From assembly GCA_035610835.1 (NCBI GenBank), contig CM069443.1, positions 86,116,690 through 86,180,689 on the forward strand: 64,000 nucleotides of DNA, read 5' to 3'. Below the pieces are notes generated by a model. That model made no database searches. It saw only the letters and a program-made list of their open reading frames with translations, and was not told the origin of the DNA. The translations under genes and the position numbers were made by a program. Shown one piece after another: positions 26,901-39,000 of the stretch; within the stretch, counting starts at the first letter, position 1; each line of letters begins with the position of its first letter. The stretch comes from Ophiura sarsii (Eukaryota > Echinodermata > Ophiuroidea > Amphilepidida > Ophiuridae).

Positions 26901-29900
26901 AAATGTTGCCCAAAATTACCCCTTTTAACCTACATATTTTGTTTATATGATCAGTTCCTTCATTACTAATGGCATTCATGACTCTGACGTCAAAGGGGTG
27001 ACACCCGCTTAAAAGTATATGAGTGATTTGGATACTGTTGTAAAGATACAACAGTATATCAAATACGAAATTCCAGTCTCTGATATTTTAAGTGGATTAT
27101 TGGAAATATTAATTTTAAAATTGGTAGATTTGACAACATTTAAACAATATTCCGAAAATTCCGACAAATCCGTCAAGGTCAACTTAACTGACCCCCTGCA
27201 ATACATGTAGCCTTCCAAACCATTTTTGCCTATTAACTTTCCGGCGTTATCAACCCTAACCCCGGCGGCGTGTTTTGGGATTAAAACTATCAGGGAGAAA
27301 TCGGGTCAACTGTGTGCGGAGGGATCGAACCAGGTCGACTTGGTGTCATTGGCAGTCCAACTGAGGTATGATGGCAAGCTTGCAAAAATAAATTTTGTTT
27401 GCAGCGCATAATTATGATAGTCTGCCTGGGCGCGCCGGAGATAGACTTGGAAACCACGCGTTTTTGAGATGACTAGCATTTTGAAATCATGAGAAATTAC
27501 GGGTGTTCTTAACCAAGGTAACGTTTGTTTAGCTTGTTGAAAATTCAACCGCAAAATTATGCCATTTGGTGCACATTGTTGACACTTTTAGGTAGTAGGG
27601 ACACGCTAGAATAAGCGTCAAAGCTTAGCAGAAATGTGTACGCGCAACAAAATTGATCACAAAACAAGTTACGATCATTTCAAACAAATTGTCCATAATA
27701 AATGATGCAAGAACTAAAATCACATCATCACGTTGAATGTCTATATGTTGTACAACATGCAAGCAAAGGTTCCGCGAACCAAATAGTGAGACAATCAACT
27801 CTACTCAAGGGCGTCATGGGTGTGTCAGGAACTGCTAGTGTGAGGGGGATGTGCCGTCCATGTTATCCATGCTATCCGCGGTAACACAGACAGGTGGAGT
27901 CTGAGGGGGATGTGCCGCCCTTGGAATTTGATTTTTTATTCAATTTTCGAACCCATTTGGTGTGTACTTTTGACCAATAGTTTAGTGAAAAGCCTTCCCT
28001 TTTTTCAACGAATATTAGCTTATCATCAATATCTTTCAAAATGGGATGTTTTTGCGGCCTTCAATTTTGCAAAAGCAAACAACACGGCGTAAGGGTTTTG
28101 AAATTCGCATAAATTAAAAAGGTTTTGGCGCGGAGCGCGAAAATATTGGCTATTATAAAGAGAAAGGTTTAATAAAACGTTTTTGAAGCCATGCAGTTAA
28201 GCTTGACTGATAATTAAAAAGTGAAACTAATTTGCGCGTAGCGAACATAAAATGCCTATTTTGATACTTAACAGGTACAGAAAATGTTTCTGAAGCCATC
28301 TTGCTCCAATTTAATAACAAAGTAGTAATAATGATTCGCGCGGAGCGTGAAAAAATTGATATTATAAAAAGAAAGGTTTAGAAAAACGTTCCTGAAGCAA
28401 TCTGGTTAAGCTTGAACAATAAATAAACAGTGAAACTAATTCGCGCGTAGCGTGAAAAATTGGCTATTTTAACACTAAAAATGTCAGGAAAATGTTTATG
28501 AAGCCATCTTATCTTGTTGAAATTTAATAACACAAAATTAAAAATAATTCCCGCGGAGAGCGAACAAATTCGCTATTGTAAAAATAAAGGTTTAGAAATA
28601 CGTTCCTGAAGCCATATTGTTATGCTTGAATAATAAATAACCAGGTAAACAAATTCGCGCGTAACGCGCAAAAAAAATGTCTATTTTTACAATAATAAGG
28701 TCCAGAAAACTGAAGCCATCTTGTTCAATTTGAATAACAAAATAAATTTAAACAAATGGCTATTGTAAAAAGAAAGGTTTAAACACCGTTTCTGGATCCC
28801 TCTTGTTAAGCTTGAATAATAAAAACATTTACAATAGTCAACAATTTGTTATTATAACACTAACATGGTCCAGAGAAACGTTCCTGAAGCCATCTTGTTT
28901 AGCTTGAATAATAAAACATTCAAACCAATTCGCGCATAGTGCTCAAAAATGGGATTTGTGCGTAGCACGCAAAAAATGGTTATTTAACACTAAAATGGTC
29001 CTGAAAAACGTTCATGAAGCCATAAAACAATAAAACCAATTCGCTCGAAACGCGCAAAAGTGTATAGTTTTCTAACTGAAGTGGTCCAGAAAACGTTCCT
29101 GAAACATGTTTTCATAAAGCTTGAATAAAAACTGAAACCAATTCGCGCGATGCGCAAAAAATTGCTATTTTAACACTAAAAAGCTCCAGAAAAATGTTCC
29201 TGAGCCATCATATTTAAAATGTCAGTTTTTTAAACTAAAATGGTCCGGAAATCAATTTGCAGATATGCGTCGACATTGAGCCTGAATAATAACAATTTAT
29301 AGTGATGATAGTGATAAACAAAACACGATATGAATTATGATAATGAAACATGACCAATATATGTGTAATCGAGAGACAAATTTTGGCATGTGAATTTCTT
29401 GTCGGGCTGTTGACTTTGTGAAGCTACCCTTCTGGCTGGTACAAAAAAGCTCAGGATCCAGCCCTGCTTATATCCTCGGGCATACTTTGTGGATACACTA
29501 TGTCGAAACTGTCAGTCCCTGGTGGGTGTCTGTATTTATGAAATGGGTCCAAATGGGTCGAAACGGGTCCAAATGGGTCGAAACGGGTCCAAACAAGTCG
29601 AAACGAGTCTATATACTCATCATCGTATGCCTACATTTTTTTTTAATGCGTTACAATCCGAAAATAAAACAAATTGTTTGAGTAAAATTAGCAATACTAC
29701 CCGCACGTTCAGACTTTATTTAGAGCTCGTCTCCATCATGGCGTGTCTTTATAGTGCTGGGCAATGTATTAGTAATGCGAATAATAATAAAGTTGGAAGT
29801 GAACATCGTGTGGGCTAATAAACAAATGAAACAGTAGGCCTAATAAACAACTAAGTAAATAAATACATAAATGAGATAATGAATAAATACACAAATAAAT

Positions 29901-30049
29901 AAATAAACAAATCTATTATAAATAAATACATGAATAAAATAATAATAAATACAACAATTATTCAGCTAATAAATTATCTTTAATGTGTTTACAGGTACAA
30001 ACATCATAAGAGTAAATCATCTAGGGAGAAATATAATAATGAATGAAAG

Positions 30050-30093
<44 letters not shown>

Positions 30094-33000
30094 TTAAATA
30101 AATAAATAAATAAATAATCAATCATAAATAATGAATAATGAATGAATGGGGAATGAATGAAGGGGAAGGGAGATGAATGAAGGGTGGAATGAATGACCGG
30201 CCAATGGGGAAACTCAGAAAATTTGCGAACCGCTCAACACTATTTACCCTCTGAGCAAAGAAATAACTTGATTTATCCGTCAAAATACGACAAAACTTTA
30301 TTCACAGAGGTTACATTACTCTCTTAAATCAAAAGATTGAAAATGGCCGTCTTTTACGGATTTATTTTTTTCTCAATCTATTAGTCTAGATTGGATTTAG
30401 ATTGAAAACATGATAAAAACGCGTGACAATGAGTAGCTTTACAGATTACTGCACTATACACGTGTGTTTGTACCGTCAATCTCGACTAAAGTGTCAATCT
30501 TGAAAAAGATTGAATTCAACACATGCGCAATTAGGTAGGTCATATTGGTTTCGAAACACTTTGGATTGTATATTTATACATTTCAATAAATGATTCGATC
30601 TGCAATATAAACTATTTCATAATTAAATGGCAAGTAAGAACATCAATTCACTAAAAAACTGTACACATGAACAGTTTTTTTGGGAGAATGTCAATAAAAA
30701 GTCCAATGATATTGTTTTTCCAATTACCAGTCATGTATTCGTGTGTACGAAAATATCAATATGTAGGCTTGAAAATATCAATCTTTACTACAGATTGAAA
30801 ACTTTTCAATCGAAAAACGATTGAAACTTTCAATCCAAAAAAAGATGGAATGTCAAACTTAAAAGTTTGTTCCCTCACGGCAATCTATGAAAGATTGCAA
30901 AGTCAATCTTTTAGATTGAATTTTTTGAATTGAACTTTGGAATTAAGAGAGTAGTCATTATTTCATATCGAATTTCAATGTGAGACCACACCCCCCCCCC
31001 CTTCCCCCCCCCCCTTCCCCCCCCCCCCCCCCCCCCCCCTCCCCTCCTCCGAATAAATGGCGCGTAAACATTCTTGTATTAACCACGCTCTATTTAAATA
31101 TTGTTATTTCCAAGAGTTGATATTGGATTAGTCTTACAATTTAACCAATTAAGGTCAATAATATTTACTTTCATATTCCTAAATATCAAGCAGATATGGT
31201 ATATATTTTTTAAATTATAAGCTCTCCAGTTTTTGGGGGACACGCTGTATCGTCAATAACCTTCGTGACAGATACCATAGTGGGACTAAAACCTTTGCGT
31301 AACATATTTTTAAAAAATGAGGGAAAGTCAAATAAATAATTTTAAAAACCTTTATCTTTTAGTCGATCATGATATTCCAGACATTGTGTTTTGCCCCGCA
31401 TCTGTTCTGCTGCCTTACGACAATATTCATACGAGATATGGTTCAGTATACCACAACTGGGAACAAGCAGTATTCACTGACGCATCGGAATTTAGTGTGA
31501 AACACGTAAGTCTTATGGGCGCACAGCACTAAATCACTCTTCGTTTTGTGTAATGGTAGTAAGTTCCGGCAAAAACAAAAAACGTGATTAATGGGGTCCT
31601 TTGGGAATCAGTTTGGCGTGAGGGTAGCATTTCATAATTAAAATGAAAGATAATCTCTTGTACTTTGATCAGGATATTGCAAAATATTGATTTTCGATTG
31701 TAACGAAAATTTATCACGTGGATGAACACACGTAATCGGAGGCGGTTAGAAGGCGAGCGTCCGGGCTGAAAATAGGGGTGGCGCTGTTTAAATGATCATA
31801 TCGTAAAATCTAATTGGAAAGGGTATCTGTTCTTGACGATTTTATGACATTTTAATATTTGTTTGTTAGAATAAAGCATTCGAGACATTCCAAAAAGAGT
31901 TACTAAGGGCCCAAAATAGCGACTCTTTTAGCCCTAATTTACATGTAATCCAATGGGCGGTTTATTTAGTGCTGTGCCCCCTTATGTCACCACAACCCTG
32001 CTATAATTATAGTCGAGCGGCGGCTCCCATAGACTCTGTACTTTTGCGTGGCACCCCCCTCTTGCTCACGATGTAAAAGTAACCAAAACAAGTTCATTGA
32101 ATCTTATAATTATTATCAAGAATCACTAGGGGTAAGAAATGTGTTGTAGCGCAATATTTTAAAAGAAATAATTAATCTCAACCGGTTATCTTTTTAAATA
32201 ATTTCGCTGAATATAGTGCATTGCTGTAATATGTCATCGATCCATTGACTACGGAAAAATCAACGTATTTTCATGGTGGCGCTGCCATCCACAAACAACG
32301 TCACTAACCTTAGCTGTACACAATATCCCTTTTATTTTGCGTCTAATGTATTTTGTATAGGCCAATGTTAAAATGTTGCAATAAACAACATGAAAAGGCC
32401 ACAATCTAGCTAAACTAATTATCGTATATAATATACATATAAACACTTTATTTGAGACCACACATATATTTTTAAGACCTTTTGATAGAAAGATATGTGG
32501 AGGGTTCGTCATAGTATTTTCATAATTTTAATCACAATCCCTCCTAATCTAAAAATTGAATCATCACGATAAATAAAAATAGTACTACTTTTAAATGTTC
32601 GTCTTGATATAATCGTTTATTTATCATACTAAGAAATATATAAAGCCCAAATTGCAATACACGCAATTTTAAAATTCTTGTTCACTGTATTATATTCTTC
32701 GAATATTATATAGATAAAGGAGTGGCCACCACAAAAATAATAGTAAAAGTTATTTTAAATTAATGTTTACTGTATCAGTTAAGAGTTTAACGGGTTCACC
32801 GTCAGACAAGTTTAAAGCTGTCAAGCTTTCGTCAGGATTAGCTCGTGACTTCTTCAGTACCATATTATTATAAAATTAAGCAAAACATAATAATAAAGAT
32901 TATCATCATTGATGATTTGAGTAGGTGCCCCTTTCCTACTCCTACGACCATGGGGACCCTCTCATGACCCTCTCAAGTCCCAGCCAGTTCCTACTGCGTC

Positions 33001-36000
33001 ACCAAGGGATTCGTGGAGATCTTGATGCGCTTGGCTTGGCGTTTTGATAATGTTTCAGCGTAATCCAAGCGCCGGTCTGATCGCAGCAGAATGTGAAAGG
33101 GTTTAGTGACCTTGATTTAAACATGGACAATTTAGGACTGATCGCCGTATGATCGCTGATCGCCGTATGTGTGACAGGGCCTTAAAGGAGGCCAAAGAGA
33201 TCATGCGGCAGGGCACCTAAATGAATAGAGACGAGGGGCAGTTCAACCTAAGTCACGTATACGACGATCTTTGTGAACCGGGAAACAACGGCTGTCAACA
33301 CAAGATCTTCATTTCATTGTCATTCTTGATTGGCTGGTGCCGAATACTCACGTCACGTCACGTAACGTCACGTCACGTTGATGTTAAATCACACTTTACA
33401 CTTCATGTTGGTGTTACATCACACTTCACGGCTGAACTCAACACAAACTTTGAAAACATTTTACAAAATATGAAATAAATATAGAATGACCTTCATGATG
33501 TGATTCCGCGTAATTTTATGTTGTATTTTTAATTTCGTCGACTAAAATAAATATAGAATGACCTGGTGCCGAATACTCACGTCACGTCACGTAACGTCAC
33601 GTCACGTTGATGTTAAATCACACTTCACACTTCATGTTGGTGTTACATCACACTTCGAGGCTGAACTCAACACAAATTTTGAAAACATTTTACAAAATGA
33701 TTAGCAGCAGCTCTTATATACGTCAGTGTCAAACGAAAAATTGCGTAGCTGCCGCTTGATATTTTAACGTGTAACGATTTTGTCGGACTTGTTGCATCTC
33801 TTGTCTTTTGATAAGACAAGAAGATCACGACCAAACAAAAATTCAAGGTGTCTTAGACTTCGACCCGAGCAAAGTCTATTTCTTCTTCTTCTGGCAACAG
33901 ACCTATAGCTCCGCAACCATTGAGCCAATTTTGACCAACAATTGGTCAGAAGTACCCGTAGGTGAACCACTACTCAGTTTGTTAAGCATAAGGGGTTACA
34001 TGTCACACAGGGGTTACTAGGGGTCAGAATTCTCTTGCTCTTTAGCGAAATAACCAAGGACAATCAAAATTGGTCAACATATTCCTTAGGATCGTACGCA
34101 TATACAATATTTTGGCTTTTAAAATAAAAAATATTTGGGGTCAAATGGCGGAAAATATAAATGTTCACTCAATTCACTCAAAATGCTACTTGTCTGAGAG
34201 AAAATGACCGATGATTGTCAGGATTGGTCAGGAGATTCCTTGGAGCCATGTACATAATATTATAGATTGTGCAGCGTTTAAAAGTGACATGTCATATGGG
34301 TTCACTAGGGGTTATTGAACTATACATGGGGTATAATGTAAGACATATTCCGATTTTGATCGAACTTAGTTGTTGCATCTTGTGCATGGATGAGTCAAGA
34401 AAGGGTCACTAAAGGTCAGAATGTAAATTTTCGCTCCATTCACTCAAAATCCTTGTCCGAGAGGAAATGACTGGTGATTGTCAGAATTGGTCAAAAAGAT
34501 TCCTTTGATTCATGTGCATTAGGTAGTTCAGCGATTAAAAGTGACATATGATATGGAATCACTATGGAATTTAAGACATGCTCCGATTTTGACCAGAATT
34601 GTTGCCTCATGTGCGCTTTGATGAGCAAAGAAAAAAACTTGATCATAACATTGGGTCAAAGGTCAAAAAAGGGTCCATAGGGGTCAGAATGTAAATGTTC
34701 ACTCCACGAACAACAACAAAACACGCTCGCGTTAAATAGATTGAATTATATCCATAGAATAATGACAGTGACTGTAGGGGTCAATGAGTAAATTTGATGT
34801 CTAGTGCCTCTTCCTCGACTAAGATTCGTGGTCTATGACCACAGCTGCTATATACGGTCGTGGAGTAGAGAACGATACAATTCTACATTTACTGAGCAAC
34901 ATTTTTCAGTCAAAAAGGTTATATTTTGCAGCTGCAGTGCGGCGTGTGTAGGGGAAGGTGGGGTAATGGCGGACGCGGGGTAATCGCGGACAGGGCTGTA
35001 TCTCAAGGCAGGTGAAAGAAGGTGGTATTTTGCCACCCTATGATGTTAGGTGCCTCTCCATTGAAATCACACAAAACCTAAATGGGATGGTTGTCTCGCA
35101 AATTCTCGCGAGAATTACAAAAATCACTTTTTGGGCAAGTTGATATTTTGGTGCATTACTTTCTCTTTGAAACTGGTATTTCTACATCAAGGAAAACAAA
35201 GTCTTATTATTTTTTTATTTAATGTATGATACCTTCTGATAAAAAAGAAATGAATTCGGAGTCACAATGATGAGCATAATAATAAGAGAGGATGTGCCCA
35301 TACATTGTACATGGATTGGGGTAATCCCGGACATGTACCGTTTCCATGGTAACCAATATGGGCGTGGTCAATTTAACATCATAAATCGGTAATAGTTGTT
35401 GACCATATAAATATGTGACATTGTTCTTTGATTTCTGCTACACTTTTAAAAATGGTATTTTTTAACTCCCATTGAAATACTGTATTCCAATAAAAAGAGG
35501 GCTGCCATTGAAAAATACGGTCCGGGATTACCCCCAGAGTGTGGGGTAATGCCGGACGACGCCATTTTTTTTTATTGCGTCGTAGCTTCGAATTTCAAAA
35601 TGATGAGTTGATAAAAACTTGATAAAAGGTAGAACCATCACAGTGCTTTGTGTTTACATGATTTTTATTGTTATATGACGTATTATATGTGTGTTATACC
35701 TCTCTGACAAAAGGTGTCCGCCATTACCCCACCTTCCCCTACATAATATTGGATCACTGGGTCTCCGGGTCACTGAGCCAGTTCAAGTAGGGTCACCAAA
35801 TGTCCCAACCCCTATTTTGATCAGATATGTTGCATCATATGTCGTTAAGAGACAAGAAAAAACAAATTCCTGCATGACCACGAGGTCAAATATCAAGATG
35901 GGATCGCTATGATTCATTGACCTATACAGAGGTTAAATTTAAGACATGTTTCGATTTTGATCGGATTTATTGAAGAGACAGGAAAAAACATGAAAAAACA

Positions 36001-39000
36001 ATCAACCATGACCTCGAGGTTATGGGTCAGGAATAGATGACCATCGAACCAGATAAAAAATATTTAATGCGGCATCAGAAGTTGATTTATTCACCTATTG
36101 TCTTATATATTCAGAATCGAGAGCATCGGCATATCTTATTCTACCCCGGTGTGACAACCATCGTAGCTACGGCTCGAGATGAGTATGACAACGTCAACAC
36201 ATGCACGTTTGATGTGCAAATTAGTAAGTATTCTGTAAATGGAAACGGGGTCAAAAAGCCAAGGAGGAAAAGTAGAGAGGGGGACAAAAATAACAAGGGT
36301 AAGGACGAACAGAGGAACTATAGGTCTGGGCCTCTTCGTCACTGTCGACGCAAGAGTGGTTGCTAGACCGTCCTGAGGGTTCTGGTCACATTGGGGGTTG
36401 AACCGAAATCGACGATCTACCGGGTAGAACAGTAGGATTCGAGTCACCTGCGATTTGTCGATCAATAATAAAATCACTTTTGTAAGTGAGGGCGACGATG
36501 AGGGTCGGCTATCTTAAAGGCCTCTAAACCCCCTCCCAATCCTCGGTCGTCTCATTTTGTCCAACCTAGGGGAGGGTTCATAAATACTTTGGTTGAAGGG
36601 GCTAGAAAATTATAGGGGAGGGGGCCCAAAAAAGTGTTGATACTCTGCAAAGGGGGTCAAAAAAGTGTTTGAAAACCCCAACAGAGAGGGAGTCAAAACA
36701 GTTTAAACACTTATTAGTTTCCAAATTTTTATATACGGAACGTTCATAAATCAATGTATGAATAGCTAATTTGTTGGCGCTACGCGCAAATGTCCACGTT
36801 CATGTACTAACCCAGCTAAAAAAAGAATGAAGGGCAAATTCATGTCAATAGCAAACAACAATTGGAGGGAGGATCCGAATTGGTTTCAAGAACAGAGATC
36901 CGTGCATAAATATGTGACGTTATTCGGGGGATTAAAGACCATGGAATTAAACCAAAAATACTTGCAATTGAAATGGGAGTTCTGATTCATTCTAGATTCT
37001 ACAACCTGCCCTCCTAGTTGTGATGCGTCCATCAAAATTGAATATGATACATGATCAAATTCTGTAAAAAATCTCATAAAAGATAACATCTATGTTCACT
37101 GAACTTGATAACAATGTAAGGGAGCAAGAAAGTTTCAGGTGCCGGCAGTAATACGGGGGGTGGGGGTCAAACAAGTGTGTGGCATGGCGAGAGTGGGGGG
37201 GGGGGGCGGTCAAAAAAGTGTCGATATACCAAAAATGAAATTGTCCAGCCCCCCCCCCCCCCCCCCCCCCACCACCACCAAAATATTTATCAACGGTCCC
37301 TAGGTTTAGCTAAAAAAAATCGGCGATGTTTGATGAAGGACGAGTGTTTTTCCCCTAAAAGAAATTCTAACCCATATGATATGGTGGGGAAAAGGACAAC
37401 AGCGCTTAAGGCAATTAAGCAACAGAGGGCAGTATATTATTAGGAATCGAATAATAATGATTTATGAACAGAAAGCTTCGTAGATATAAAAAACAAAAAC
37501 CAGCGGGCCACGTGGTTTCCTCGACCTCCAAATTCGTAAGGTTAGCCGCCATTTTGGGTGATTCAGTTTTGAAAATGACAACAAAATCGGTCGAAAACGA
37601 ACCATGAAGACTCTTAACATGATAGAACAACGTCGGTGACGAGTAGCATTCTTTCCATTATATGATGGAATCAAATAACATTACAAACACGCATAGTGAT
37701 AAGCCTATGCGTCCCTATACTTGGGCGAAAACCTAGTTCCCAAAACAAAGAAATTATTCCACAGTGACTATCCAATAAGTAAAGTACAGGTCACTTATAC
37801 GTATGAGACATACTCTATTAATAGCGTCTAAAAGATATAAACATAATAGTTTCTCAACAGTAATGTATATCTCTTTCTTTGATACTTAATCTCCTTTATT
37901 ATTCATACATTTTCAGTTGATGATGAGCCACCGAATGCGATTTGCCCTTATGATATAATCCAAACAGACGTGCCGCCAGATGTCACTGGAAGATTCTTAA
38001 CCTGGGAAAACCCAATATACAGCGATCTGTCAACGAGGACAGGAGGGGAAATTTCTTTTTCACTCAGTCATGAAAAATACTCCTTTTTCCCGCTTCAAAC
38101 AACGAATGTGACTTATCGATATTGGGATGAATCTGGTAATAATGGTACTTGTAGCTTCAATATAACCCTAATCCAAGGTAAGTTTTGTTTGCATTAAAGC
38201 AGGGTTGGGCAACCTTTTTGAATGAATGGGCAAGATATAAGGATTGAAGGTCGCACCTACCCAAATTTTCTAGCAATGACCTGCTGTTGATTTCAAACCT
38301 TTGATTCCGAAGACTTTCAAGCAACAGGTGTGTGTGCTTAATAATCTATCTTCACAAAAACGTAATCTCAATACAGTGCAGATGACAGTTAATGGGGAAA
38401 ATAGACCTACGCACGTTGAGGACCATCATTTGTGCCGATAAATGAAAATCAGCTAGCTCGTTTTTTTTGGATGTTTAAATGAATGAATGAATGATTGAAT
38501 GACATGAATGATTGAATCAATATTGTTTTTTTGTTTTTTTGTATAAATGATTATTGATAAACATCAATGTTTGACTATGCCGATGGTTTCTATCATTCGA
38601 CTATTCTTCTAATCTCAGATCCTACAAAATCAGTACCTATGTTTAATTGCACGAGTGGGCAGGTTATCCCTATGTGGAAGACCTGCAATAACATTCCCGA
38701 TTGTAAAGATGGTGATGATGAGCAGATATGCGGAACATCAACAGGTGATTATCTAGGATTCTAAGGACATTCTTCAAATGGATTCACATCGTCACGAGAG
38801 GTTTCTCTCGCGTAAAAATGTGAGGTCAACCTACCTCTTATAACGGCCAAACGGTCATCAATTAGGCGTATTACGTATGCGTCAAAACTCCCGATGCGGC
38901 GCTGCTCGGTGAGTTTTCCAACGGGGCTTTGAGCTGATCGTGATGCGCCCTCTTGACTTGGACACTGATCAAGAGGATAGGTGACGTGCACCCATTCTAA

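Noticed and set aside
33340..33600. CRISPR-like short repeats (CGTCA pentamers)
   Set aside because: They are simple pentamer runs inside a 229-nt tandem duplication in an animal genome, with no spacers.
36037..36366. A longer exon 13 reaching back to 36037 or on to 36366
   Set aside because: The phase from exon 12 demands entry at 36115; sequence after the GTAAGT donor is Lys/Arg-rich and not HYR-like.
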